Assembly: GCA_002697255.1 (NCBI GenBank)
Contig: NZUH01000024.1
Coordinates: forward strand, 59,928-92,399
DNA length: 32,472 nucleotides
Source: Flavobacteriaceae bacterium
Lineage (GTDB): Bacteria; Bacteroidota; Bacteroidia; Flavobacteriales; Flavobacteriaceae
Direction: 5' to 3'
Shown piece after piece: positions 9,305 through 19,125 of this stretch. The translations under genes were made by a program, and so were the position numbers. Position 1 is the stretch's first letter, and every line of letters starts with the position of its first letter. The notes beneath the pieces are model-generated. The model searched no databases, was not told the DNA's origin, and saw only the letters and a list, made by a program, of their open reading frames with translations.

Positions 9305-9970
9305 ATGACCGATTTTAAAAACCATATTTATATGATGCCTGGTCTTGCTGCTAATTCTAAGGTTTTTGAAAATATAAATCTACAAAATAAAAATTATTGT
9401 ATACATAAATTAGATTGGATTCAACCTGAAATAAATGAATCTTTAAAACAATATTGTAATAGATTTTCAAAAAAAATTAAACACAAAAATCCTATTTTGT
9501 TGGGTGTTTCGTTTGGCGGTATCATTGTTCAAGAAATTGATAAGATTATTGATGTTAAAAAATTAATTATAGTTTCAAGTGTAAAATCTCATTCTGAATT
9601 CCCCATTCTTTTTAAAATTGCAAGAGATTATGGCCTAAATAATGTTTTACCTTTCGGAATGTTTGATAATGCAATTAATATTTCAATGAAATTAAATATT
9701 AATAAACTATACAAGAGAATTGATCTAGCTGAAAGATATCTTACCGAAAGGGATGACTACTATCTAGAATGGGCTGTAAAAAGTTTATTAAATTGGAGAC
9801 AAGATAAATACAGGCATGATTTGATACATATTAACGGAGATAAGGATAAAGTTTTTCCTATTAGTAACATATCAAACTGTATAACTATCAAGGGAGGAAG
9901 ACATGAAATGATTATTTTAAAGTCGAAATGGTTTAATAAAAATCTTCCTAGACTAATCGAAAGGACTTAA
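9305..9970 (+). CDS. alpha/beta hydrolase
   Basis: nucleophile elbow GVSFGG, Asp-containing INGDKDKVFP, late His GGRHEMI. Confidence 0.85.
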   Translation: MTDFKNHIYMMPGLAANSKVFENINLQNKNYCIHKLDWIQPEINESLKQYCNRFSKKIKHKNPILLGVSFGGIIVQEIDKIIDVKKLIIVSSVKSHSEFPILFKIARDYGLNNVLPFGMFDNAINISMKLNINKLYKRIDLAERYLTERDDYYLEWAVKSLLNWRQDKYRHDLIHINGDKDKVFPISNISNCITIKGGRHEMIILKSKWFNKNLPRLIERT

Positions 9971-9972
9971 AA

Positions 9973-10587
9973 TTATCTTCTTCTTTGGTTGTTCCTGTTA
10001 AAATGTTGATTTGGGATATTTGTTTTTTTCATTTGATTTTTCATCATTCTAATCTGATCGGTCAACATTCCGTTTTTATCTAGTATTTGAGCTTCTTTTA
10101 ATAATTTCTGAGCTTCTATTTTCCTTCTTTTAGTAAACAATATTCCGGCTAAATTAAGTTTAGCCATTGCTAAATCATGGTCCATATTTAATCCAAACGA
10201 GATAGCAGTTCTAAAATATTTTTCAGCTTGATTCATATTTTCTTGTGAAATTATTAGTCCTTTTAGGTAGTTGTAGTATCCTTGTTGTTTAGTGGTTAAG
10301 GAAGTTTGAGGATTTCTAATTCTGTTTAACCATTTGTTAGCACCATCCATATTTTGTTTTCTTAGTTGAAAAAATGCTAAAATTAAAAACTCATTTCGAA
10401 AATATAATATTATAAAAATTAATGAAATAAAAATTAAAAGAATTCCATTTCCAGTTGTTCCGATAGACCCATCAATAAACTGTTGAATTGCCAAAGAAAA
10501 GAGCATTATTGAAATAATTAATTTTAAATACTTATTGAACATGACGTTTTGAATTATAATTTCCGAAATAAAATTAATAAAAAACAA
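9973..10587 (-). CDS. membrane-anchored TPR-like protein
   Basis: two N-terminal hydrophobic segments, then TPR-like helices (QAEKYFRTAISFGLNMDHDLAMAKLNLAGILF); the true start may be the Met at about 10542. Confidence 0.7.
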   Translation of the reverse strand: MFFINFISEIIIQNVMFNKYLKLIISIMLFSLAIQQFIDGSIGTTGNGILLIFISLIFIILYFRNEFLILAFFQLRKQNMDGANKWLNRIRNPQTSLTTKQQGYYNYLKGLIISQENMNQAEKYFRTAISFGLNMDHDLAMAKLNLAGILFTKRRKIEAQKLLKEAQILDKNGMLTDQIRMMKNQMKKTNIPNQHFNRNNQRRR

Positions 10588-10611
10588 TTTGATAATTATT
10601 AAATAATTTGA

Positions 10612-10642
10612 TTTGTTTAACTAAAAACTCTTTGTATATTTG
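10612..10642 (+). promoter_or_regulatory. Bacteroidota-type promoter for rpmH: TTTG-N19-TATATTTG
   Basis: TTTG 10612-10615, spacer 10616-10634, TATATTTG 10635-10642. Confidence 0.75.
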
Positions 10643-10680
10643 GCCGCAGTTTTAGTTTTTAAAACAAAAAATAATTTAAG

Positions 10681-10839
10681 ATGAGTAAAAGAACCTTTCA
10701 ACCCTCTAAGCGTAAAAGAAAAAATAAGCACGGATTCAGAGAAAGAATGGCAAGTGCTGCTGGAAGGAAAGTGCTTTCTAGAAGAAGAGCTAAGGGTAGA
10801 AAGAAACTTTCAGTTTCATCAGAAAACAGCCCAAAATAA
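10681..10839 (+). CDS. rpmH: 50S ribosomal protein L34
   Basis: [52 protein letters not shown] (52 aa); absent from the ORF track because of its length. Confidence 0.97.
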   Translation: MSKRTFQPSKRKRKNKHGFRERMASAAGRKVLSRRRAKGRKKLSVSSENSPK

Positions 10840-10868
10840 AATGATTAACAATTGTTAATATAATATAT

Positions 10869-10898
10869 GGTGTTACTTCTAGTAACACCTTTTTTTTT
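10869..10898 (+). terminator. intrinsic terminator after rpmH
   Basis: GGTGTTACT-tct-AGTAACACC perfect 9-bp stem followed by a T-run. Confidence 0.92.
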
Positions 10899-10935
10899 GT
10901 TTTTTTGATTAGTACATTTAAAAAATTTTAATTCA

Positions 10936-13788
10936 ATGCCAAAAAACCCTAAACTAAAATCCATACTTATAATTGGATCTGGCCCAATCGTAATAGGTCA
11001 AGCATGTGAATTTGACTATTCTGGTTCCCAAGCACTTCGTTCATTACGTGAGGATGGAATTGAGACAATTTTAATAAATTCAAATCCAGCAACAATAATG
11101 ACAGATCCTGTCATGGCAGATCATGTTTTTTTATTGCCTTTGAACACATCTTCTATAGTTCAAATTTTAAAGAAACATCCACAAATTGATGCTGTTTTAC
11201 CTACAATGGGTGGGCAAACCGCTTTAAACCTGTGCATAGAAGCAGACGAAAAAGGTATTTGGGATGATTTTAATGTACAAATAATTGGAGTTGATATAAA
11301 TGCTATTAATATTACTGAAGATCGTGAAAAATTCAGAAATTTAATGATTGATATTGGTATTCCTATGGCTCCTCAATCTACAGCTACATCTTATTTAAAA
11401 GGAAAAGAAATAGCTCAAGAATTTGGTTTTCCTCTTGTTATTCGTGCATCCTTTACATTAGGTGGAACTGGTGCGTCTTTTGTTTATGAAGAAAAAGACT
11501 TTGATGAATTACTTACAAGGGGGTTAGAAATATCTCCTATACACGAGGTAATGATAGATAAAGCTCTTATTGGATGGAAAGAGTATGAATTAGAGTTGTT
11601 AAGAGATGCAAATGATAATGTTGTAATTATCTGTTCAATTGAAAACATGGATCCTATGGGAATTCATACTGGTGACTCGATCACAGTAGCACCAGCAATG
11701 ACATTGAGCGATACCTGTTATCAAAGAATGAGGGATATGGCTATAAAAATGATGAGAAGTATTGGAGATTTTGCGGGTGGCTGTAATGTTCAATTTGCTG
11801 TTAGTCCCGACGAAAATGAGGATATTATTGCAATTGAAATTAATCCAAGGGTTTCAAGATCTTCTGCTTTGGCTAGTAAAGCTACTGGATATCCAATCGC
11901 TAAAATTGCTGCTAAATTAGCCATTGGTTATAATTTAGATGAGCTGCAAAATCAAATTACAAAGTCAACCTCTGCTCTTTTTGAACCAACATTGGATTAT
12001 GTTATTGTTAAGATCCCAAGATGGAATTTTGATAAGTTTGAAGGAAGTGATAGAAGATTAGGTCTTCAAATGAAAGCGGTTGGTGAAGTTATGGGTATTG
12101 GAAGGTCATTTCAAGAAGCATTACACAAAGCAACTCAATCATTAGAAATAAAAAGAAATGGCTTAGGTGCTGACGGTAAAGGAGAAACTGATTATGATAC
12201 AATAATTTCTAAACTTTCGATTGCTTCATGGGATAGGGTTTTTGTTATTTATGACGCTATTCAATTAGGAATTCCTTTAACTAGAATATATGAATTAACA
12301 AAAATTGATATGTGGTTTTTAAAACAATATGAAGAACTACATATTTTAAAAAATGAAATATCTAAATATTCAATTGATAATATTACAAGAGATTTATTGT
12401 TAGAGGCTAAACAAAAAGGGTATGGTGATAGACAAATAGCTCATATACTTAGTTGTTTAGAAAGTGATGTATATTCTAAAAGAATAGAAATGGACATTAA
12501 GAGAGTATATAAGCTTGTTGATACTTGTGCTGCTGAATTTAAAGCATTTACACCATATTATTACTCTACTTTTGAAAATGAAATTGAAACAAAAGATGGT
12601 TCTGTATATTCTGAAAATGAAAGTTTAGTTTCTGATAAAAAGAAGATAATTGTTCTTGGCTCTGGACCAAACAGAATAGGTCAAGGAATTGAGTTTGATT
12701 ATTGTTGCGTTCATGGTATTTTAGCTAGTTCAGAATGTGGATACGAAACGATAATGATTAACTGTAACCCTGAAACTGTATCAACTGATTTTGATATCGC
12801 AGATAAATTATATTTTGAACCCGTATTCTGGGAGCACATTTATGATATAATTAGACATGAGAATCCAGAGGGCGTAATTGTTCAGCTTGGTGGGCAAACA
12901 GCATTAAAACTAGCGGAGAAGCTAGATAGATATGGAGTAAAAATAATAGGAACTAATTATAAATCATTGGATTTGGCAGAGGACAGAGGTTCTTTTTCTA
13001 CTTTATTAAAAGAAAATAATATTCCTTATCCAGAATTTGACACTGCATCATCAGCTGATGATGCGTTAGCTGTTGCAGATAAGCTTGATTTTCCAATATT
13101 AGTTAGGCCATCATATGTTCTTGGAGGTCAGGGTATGAAAATTGTTATTAATAAGCAAGAACTTGAAGAACATGTTATAAATCTATTAAGAAGAATACCT
13201 AATAATAAATTACTATTAGATCATTATCTTGATGGTGCTATTGAAGCAGAAGCTGATGCAATATGTGATGGAGAGGATGTTTATATTATAGGTATAATGG
13301 AGCATATTGAGCCTTGTGGAATTCATTCAGGTGACAGTAATGCTTGTTTGCCCCCTTTTAATTTAGGAGATTTAGTAATTAAGCAAATTGAAGACCATAC
13401 TAAAAAAATTGCTAAAGCCTTAAATACTGTAGGTTTAATTAATGTACAATTTGCAATCGCAAATGATATAGTTTACATTATTGAGGCTAATCCTAGAGCT
13501 TCGAGAACAGTTCCTTTTATTTCTAAAGCTTATCGTGAACCTTACGTTAACTATGCTACTAAGGTTATGCTAGGTAAGAAAAAAGTAAAAGATTTTAATT
13601 TTAATCCAACATATAAGGGTTACGCAATCAAAGAACCAGTATTTTCATTCAGTAAATTTCCAAACGTAAATAAAAAGCTTGGGCCTGAAATGAAAAGTAC
13701 AGGTGAGAGTATATTATTTATTGAAGACCTTCAAGATGATAAGTTTTACGAATTATACTCTAGACGTAAAATGTATTTAAGTAAATAG
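10936..13788 (+). CDS. carB: carbamoyl-phosphate synthase large subunit
   Basis: two tandem ATP-grasp halves: IGSGPIVIGQACEFDYSGSQA and LGSGPNRIGQGIEFDYCCVH; 950 aa. Confidence 0.97.
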   Translation: MPKNPKLKSILIIGSGPIVIGQACEFDYSGSQALRSLREDGIETILINSNPATIMTDPVMADHVFLLPLNTSSIVQILKKHPQIDAVLPTMGGQTALNLCIEADEKGIWDDFNVQIIGVDINAINITEDREKFRNLMIDIGIPMAPQSTATSYLKGKEIAQEFGFPLVIRASFTLGGTGASFVYEEKDFDELLTRGLEISPIHEVMIDKALIGWKEYELELLRDANDNVVIICSIENMDPMGIHTGDSITVAPAMTLSDTCYQRMRDMAIKMMRSIGDFAGGCNVQFAVSPDENEDIIAIEINPRVSRSSALASKATGYPIAKIAAKLAIGYNLDELQNQITKSTSALFEPTLDYVIVKIPRWNFDKFEGSDRRLGLQMKAVGEVMGIGRSFQEALHKATQSLEIKRNGLGADGKGETDYDTIISKLSIASWDRVFVIYDAIQLGIPLTRIYELTKIDMWFLKQYEELHILKNEISKYSIDNITRDLLLEAKQKGYGDRQIAHILSCLESDVYSKRIEMDIKRVYKLVDTCAAEFKAFTPYYYSTFENEIETKDGSVYSENESLVSDKKKIIVLGSGPNRIGQGIEFDYCCVHGILASSECGYETIMINCNPETVSTDFDIADKLYFEPVFWEHIYDIIRHENPEGVIVQLGGQTALKLAEKLDRYGVKIIGTNYKSLDLAEDRGSFSTLLKENNIPYPEFDTASSADDALAVADKLDFPILVRPSYVLGGQGMKIVINKQELEEHVINLLRRIPNNKLLLDHYLDGAIEAEADAICDGEDVYIIGIMEHIEPCGIHSGDSNACLPPFNLGDLVIKQIEDHTKKIAKALNTVGLINVQFAIANDIVYIIEANPRASRTVPFISKAYREPYVNYATKVMLGKKKVKDFNFNPTYKGYAIKEPVFSFSKFPNVNKKLGPEMKSTGESILFIEDLQDDKFYELYSRRKMYLSK

Positions 13789-13837
13789 ATTTATTGACTT
13801 CGTTTTTATTATCAAAATTATATTGTAAATTGTTTTA

Positions 13838-14947
13838 ATGGATATAGTAATTATTATTTTACTTATAATTGTTTTTTTTACCTTGATTTATTTAATAATT
13901 AAATCAAAATCTTCAAAATCTTCAATTGAGGTAGAAGATTTAATGAATTTTTCAAATAATTTAAATACTCAAATTCAAGATATTAGAAAGGAAATAGATA
14001 ATAATTCTAGAGAGAGTAGAGGAGAGATTGAAGCAAAATTAAATAACATTAATAAACAAATTAATGATTATCATAAAAGTTCATCAATATCTATTACCCA
14101 ACAATTTAAGGAGTCAAATAAAGTAATTAAAGATGTTACTTCAGAACTTGAAAAAATAAAGGGGACTAATGAACAAGTTTTAAGTTTTGCTAATCAGATG
14201 AAAACTCTTGAAAAAATACTTGGTAATCAAAAACAAAGAGGAGTGCTAGGTGAAATTCAATTAGAAAACTTACTTGCTAATGTTTTACCACCAGAATTGT
14301 TTAAAATGCAGCATTCTTTTTCAAATAAAGAGATTGTTGACGCTATAGTAAGAGTTGGAGATTTTATAATCCCTATTGATGCAAAATTTTCGCTTGATAA
14401 TTATAATAAAATGATTGAATCTAATAACAAGGATGAATTAGCAGATTTAGAAAAAAAATTTAAATCTGATATAAAAAATAGAATTGATGAAACTTCAAAA
14501 TATATTAGGCCAAGCGAAAAAACTACTGATTATGCTTATATGTTCATACCAGCTGATGGTCTTTATCAGGACCTATTAAATAGTAGGGTTGGCTCGCTTA
14601 AAATTAATCAGAGAGACCTGGTTAATTACGCTTATGAAAAAAAAGTAATGATTGTTTCTCCAATGAGTTTATTCCCAATGCTTCAAATAACAGTTAAAGC
14701 ACTACATAATATGAAGGTCGAGGATTCTATTAATGACATAATTAAAAATGTAGAAAAACTATCTAATCATCTAAATGCATATAAAACTTATCACGATAAG
14801 CTTGGAAATACTTTGGGTACAGCCGTTAATCATTACAATGACAGTACCAAAGAATTTAAAAAAATTGATAAAGATATCGTTAAGATCTCAGGTTCGTCTA
14901 ATTTAAATTTAGACACCAGCTTTGTTGAAAAACCTTTAGAAGATTAA
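13838..14947 (+). CDS. rmuC: DNA recombination protein RmuC
   Basis: N-terminal TM, coiled-coil, then GNQKQRGVLGEIQLENLL, DAIVRVGDFIIPIDAKFSLDNY, YAYMFIPADGLYQDLL. Confidence 0.92.
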   Translation: MDIVIIILLIIVFFTLIYLIIKSKSSKSSIEVEDLMNFSNNLNTQIQDIRKEIDNNSRESRGEIEAKLNNINKQINDYHKSSSISITQQFKESNKVIKDVTSELEKIKGTNEQVLSFANQMKTLEKILGNQKQRGVLGEIQLENLLANVLPPELFKMQHSFSNKEIVDAIVRVGDFIIPIDAKFSLDNYNKMIESNNKDELADLEKKFKSDIKNRIDETSKYIRPSEKTTDYAYMFIPADGLYQDLLNSRVGSLKINQRDLVNYAYEKKVMIVSPMSLFPMLQITVKALHNMKVEDSINDIIKNVEKLSNHLNAYKTYHDKLGNTLGTAVNHYNDSTKEFKKIDKDIVKISGSSNLNLDTSFVEKPLED

Positions 14948-15444
14948 ACAGTTTCTTCTTTAATGATGTATGAAGAAATTTGACTAAAAGAAAACTTAAA
15001 TAAGAATCCAAAAAATATATCTCCTGCAATACTATACCCAAAGAATGGAATAGCCATTGTATAGCAAAGTATTAAGCCATTAAGAGTTTTTGGATAGCCT
15101 ATTATCCAAACTCCAAAATTTGATACTAAAAAGAAGATAAAACTACTTATTAAAATATTTTGAATACTTATTTTTTTTATCCTTGTCCCAATAAATACAA
15201 CTAAAATAAATGATATGTAAACAATTATATTAACAGAAGAAAATCCTAAGAAAAAATCTGAAATTATTAATATTAAAAGAGGAATTATAAATGCGATTTT
15301 TTTATTACTAAAGTTTAGTCCACCAAATAGCGCAATTGCAGTAACAGGCGAGAAGTTAGGTGGGTGAGGGATTATCCTTGAAATTATTCCAAAAATGATA
15401 AGTATTAATACAAGTTTTTGAGATTTATCAAAATTTAAATTCAT
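14944..15444 (-). CDS. DUF6580-like integral membrane protein (ECF S-component-like)
   Basis: ISRIIPHPPNFSPVTAIALFGGLNF plus multiple TM helices. Confidence 0.75.
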   Translation of the reverse strand: MNLNFDKSQKLVLILIIFGIISRIIPHPPNFSPVTAIALFGGLNFSNKKIAFIIPLLILIISDFFLGFSSVNIIVYISFILVVFIGTRIKKISIQNILISSFIFFLVSNFGVWIIGYPKTLNGLILCYTMAIPFFGYSIAGDIFFGFLFKFSFSQISSYIIKEETV

Positions 15445-15445
15445 A

Positions 15446-16879
15446 TTAATTTTTTAAAACTTTATTTTTAATATACATTTCTTTATTTAAATATTCAAAT
15501 TTTAAATTATCGTCGAATAGACCAAATATTTCTAATTTATTTTCATTTATATTTCTTGAATTAATTAAATCTAAAGTAAAGTTTAATAAGGGCTCATCAA
15601 TTTCACCGATTATACCCATTTCATATGGTCTTTCTTCAAATTCATAGTTTGGGCTAATTCCGTTAAAATAATCACTTTCACCATTAGCATTTAATATTTT
15701 TAAGACCAGTGGTTGTAAAGCATAGTTATGTGAAGTGTTTATATTTTGATTTGAAAAATCTTCAGAATCATAAATAGTAACAGATGCTTGGTATTTACCA
15801 TAAGTTGTTGTCCCGATTTGTATAATATTTATATAAGGTTTCAAACAATTTATTACCAATTCACTAGCTGACGCAGAGCTTTTAGTGGTTAGTATGTAAA
15901 GCTTACTCATGTTTAAACTATTTTCAGATGAGATGAATCTATTTATTAAATATTCAGGGTCATTATTTAACCAATAATTTTGAATATCAGGGTTCCATTC
16001 CTCTGTACTAAAAATTTCATTTTGAAATTGACCAGTAATTAGACTTGAAAGAAAAATAGCTGAATTCACACTTCCTCCAGGGTTATAACGAAGATCTAAA
16101 ATTAATTCATCAACAGAGTTAGATTTAAATTCAGAAAAAATAGTTTCAATATAGCTGTCATAATTTGAAACGAATTGATTATACATTAGATAACCAATTT
16201 TTTTATCTGAACTATTTATAATATTATAATGATAGACAGGGTTTTTGTTAAGTGGTTGCTTAGATAATTCAATATTTACATTTATTAAATTAATACTGTC
16301 ATCATTAATATTTTCAGTATTGAAATTGTTATAGTTTGCAAAATTAACTATGTAAATATCTTGAGATAATAAACCTGAATAGTTATTTATATTTAATAAA
16401 GTATTATTAATTCCCCTAAAGATATCTCCCCTTTTAATATTATTTATGTCTGCATTAGAACCTGGGTGAACATATCTAACAAAACCAAATATTTCATTTG
16501 ATGAATTTGGAATATAGCTTAGTCCATATTCCATTCCATTGGACACAGATGATCCATTGAAAAACTGCTCAAGTTCTATATAGTTGTCGACTATAACACT
16601 GAATTTATCTATACTCTCTCTTTCATAAATTAAAGATTCGAAGAGTATTTCAGGTGATTCAAAATTATTTAAGTAATTAGCATATTCATCAGATGAATCA
16701 AATCTGTTATTTGATAAATCAAAAATTTCTTGTTTATATAAATATACTGCATTCATTCCTTTCCAAACAAAATCATTTATTTCACTTGTATAAGCTCCGA
16801 GATCATCGTCATCTTCAAAACAACTGAAATTAACTAATGAAATTGCGGCTATGAGTAAAATTTTTTGGCTAAAATTCAT
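15446..16879 (-). CDS. S41-family peptidase, predicted lipoprotein
   Basis: lipobox NFSC, PDZ-like segment, LILDLRYNPGGSVNSA, SSASASELV (Ser) and TTYGKYQA (Lys). Confidence 0.87.
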   Translation of the reverse strand: MNFSQKILLIAAISLVNFSCFEDDDDLGAYTSEINDFVWKGMNAVYLYKQEIFDLSNNRFDSSDEYANYLNNFESPEILFESLIYERESIDKFSVIVDNYIELEQFFNGSSVSNGMEYGLSYIPNSSNEIFGFVRYVHPGSNADINNIKRGDIFRGINNTLLNINNYSGLLSQDIYIVNFANYNNFNTENINDDSINLINVNIELSKQPLNKNPVYHYNIINSSDKKIGYLMYNQFVSNYDSYIETIFSEFKSNSVDELILDLRYNPGGSVNSAIFLSSLITGQFQNEIFSTEEWNPDIQNYWLNNDPEYLINRFISSENSLNMSKLYILTTKSSASASELVINCLKPYINIIQIGTTTYGKYQASVTIYDSEDFSNQNINTSHNYALQPLVLKILNANGESDYFNGISPNYEFEERPYEMGIIGEIDEPLLNFTLDLINSRNINENKLEIFGLFDDNLKFEYLNKEMYIKNKVLKN

Positions 16880-16888
16880 TTAATAAAA

Positions 16889-18235
16889 TTAATGAATTCC
16901 AGTAAAATTATCTGGAGTAATATTTTTTAATTCCTCTTTTATAGAACTATCAATATTTAGATTGTTAATGAATTTATGAATATGATTTTTATCAATTTTT
17001 TCATTTGTTCTTGTCAATTCTTTTAGAGCTTCATAGGGCTTAGGATAGTTTATTCTTCTTAAGATAGTTTGAATTGCTTCAGCTATAACAGTCCAATTAT
17101 TTTCTAGATCAGCATTTATTTTGGATTTATTCACAATTAGTTTATTAATCCCATTTACTGTAGATTTAAAGCCAATTAAAGTATGGGCTATTGGAACACC
17201 TATGTTTCTTAAAACTGTACTGTCTGTCAGGTCCCTTTGAAGCCTAGATACCGGCAATTTTCGAGACAAGTATTCATAAATACTATTAGCATATCCAAGA
17301 TTTCCTTCGCTATTTTCAAAATCAATTGGATTTACTTTATGCGGCATAGCTGAGCTGCCTATTTCTCCTTCTTTGATTTTTTGTTTAAAATAATCCATAG
17401 AAATATATTGCCACATATCTCTGTTAAAGTCAATTAAAATAGTATTAATTCTCTTTAAATTATCAAATATTGCTGCAATATGATCATAATGCTCGATTTG
17501 AGTTGTTGGATATGAATGTTTAAGACCTAATTTTTTTTCTATAAAATCTTTTGAAAAATTCAACCAATTATATTCACTGTAAGCAACGTGATGGGCATTA
17601 AAATTCCCTGTTGCTCCTCCAAATTTTGCAGCAATTGGAACCTGTTTTAATAAAGTGAGTTGTTCGTCAATTCTAGTACTGAATACATTTATTTCTTTTC
17701 CAAGATTAGTAGGTGAAGCTGGTTGACCGTGAGTCCTGGCAAGCATTGAAATACCTTTCCATTTTTTTGATATATTCTTTATTGACTCTGTTAACTTATT
17801 TAATTGATCATAATATACATGATCAAACATTTTTTTTAAACTTAAAGGAATAGCAGTATTATTAATATCTTGTGAAGTTAGGCCAAAATGGATAAATTCA
17901 TTAAATTCTTTTAAATTCAAATCATTAAATTTATTTTTTAAAAAATATTCGACAGCTTTGACATCGTGATTTGTAATTTTTTCAATGTCTTTAATTTCAG
18001 CCGCATCTTTATTTGAAAAGTCTAAATAAATTTCACGAAGTTTATCAAATTTATTTCTGTCAAATTCTCTAAGCTCAGGAATATTAAATTCACATAAGCT
18101 GATGAAATATTCAATTTCTACAATTAGCCTGTATTTAATAAGAGCTTTTTCAGAAAAAAAATTATTTAATTCTTTTGTTTTATAAGAATATCTTCCATCA
18201 ATTGGGGAAATTGCATTTAAACTAGAAATAGACAT
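16889..18235 (-). CDS. purB: adenylosuccinate lyase
   Basis: LNAISPIDGRY, FIHFGLTSQDINNTA, ARTHGQPASPTNLGKE, signature GSSAMPHKVNPIDFEN. Confidence 0.97.
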   Translation of the reverse strand: MSISSLNAISPIDGRYSYKTKELNNFFSEKALIKYRLIVEIEYFISLCEFNIPELREFDRNKFDKLREIYLDFSNKDAAEIKDIEKITNHDVKAVEYFLKNKFNDLNLKEFNEFIHFGLTSQDINNTAIPLSLKKMFDHVYYDQLNKLTESIKNISKKWKGISMLARTHGQPASPTNLGKEINVFSTRIDEQLTLLKQVPIAAKFGGATGNFNAHHVAYSEYNWLNFSKDFIEKKLGLKHSYPTTQIEHYDHIAAIFDNLKRINTILIDFNRDMWQYISMDYFKQKIKEGEIGSSAMPHKVNPIDFENSEGNLGYANSIYEYLSRKLPVSRLQRDLTDSTVLRNIGVPIAHTLIGFKSTVNGINKLIVNKSKINADLENNWTVIAEAIQTILRRINYPKPYEALKELTRTNEKIDKNHIHKFINNLNIDSSIKEELKNITPDNFTGIH

Positions 18236-18327
18236 AAATTTATGTTCTTAGTTTTGCAAAGTTAATTAAATTATTACATTTTTTAGCTTGTTTTGGTTTT
18301 CTAAAACTTAAATAAAATACTCAGACA

Positions 18328-19104
18328 TTAATTCTTAATAGATCTGTTTAATACTTTATATTCTTCATAACATTCGCTAATTGCGTCTAAAACTTGTAGG
18401 TCATTTGCTTTATTTATAAAATCTTCAGAGTAATTACATTGCGTAATTAAAAACTCTAAATCAACTCTATCTATATCAAGAAGTTCTATAAGCATTTCTC
18501 TATCAAATCTATTTGCAAGAATATTTCTAATTTGATCATCCTGTTTCATTTTTTTCAATTTTCTTAATTGATTTGGTTCGCGACCAAAAATTTTATACAA
18601 AAAATCAACCGGATTAAATATTGCATTTAAAGCCTTAGTAACTGCACTTGTAGGTCTAACACTTGATTCATATCCAACATTTGGTAGTCCAGAAATACTA
18701 TATCTGTTATTATTATTTATTGGAACTTGTTTAATATCAATTTCTAAAAAACCAGTAAGTTTCATTTCATATACAACAACTTCTTCAAGAGCTAATGACA
18801 ACTCAGTAAGTTCGATAATTGTATTTGTATTGTAGTTTATCCAATCATTAGTAACTCTAACTTTTATTGATTTAAATCCTAAATGAGAGAAATGAAGTGT
18901 ATCACTTACAGAGGCACTTATTTTAAATTCTCCATTTATATTTGTTGAGGTGCCAATAACTTTATTAAGATTAACAATATTCACATTTTCAATTGATTGA
19001 TTATTTTTTGAGTTAACTATTGTTCCCATAACCTCATATAAGTTTTGAGAAATAATGTTACTAAAAACAAAAAAAATAATTGTAAAGATTATAATTCTTT
19101 TCAT
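18328..19104 (-). CDS. secreted carboxypeptidase-like regulatory domain protein
   Basis: signal peptide; MGTIVNSKNNQSIENVNIVNLNKVIGTSTNINGEFKISASVSDTLHFSHLGFKS (CarboxypepD_reg-like). Confidence 0.83.
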   Translation of the reverse strand: MKRIIIFTIIFFVFSNIISQNLYEVMGTIVNSKNNQSIENVNIVNLNKVIGTSTNINGEFKISASVSDTLHFSHLGFKSIKVRVTNDWINYNTNTIIELTELSLALEEVVVYEMKLTGFLEIDIKQVPINNNNRYSISGLPNVGYESSVRPTSAVTKALNAIFNPVDFLYKIFGREPNQLRKLKKMKQDDQIRNILANRFDREMLIELLDIDRVDLEFLITQCNYSEDFINKANDLQVLDAISECYEEYKVLNRSIKN

Positions 19105-19125
19105 TTTTTAAATATAAATACTTAT

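Noticed and set aside
10936-13788. Internal protein-level repeat in carB
   Set aside because: Known ancient duplication of the CPS synthetase halves, not a new repeat.
13908-13925. Short tandem AAATCTTC repeat at the start of rmuC
   Set aside because: Encodes a Lys/Ser linker after the TM segment; too short to call a functional repeat.
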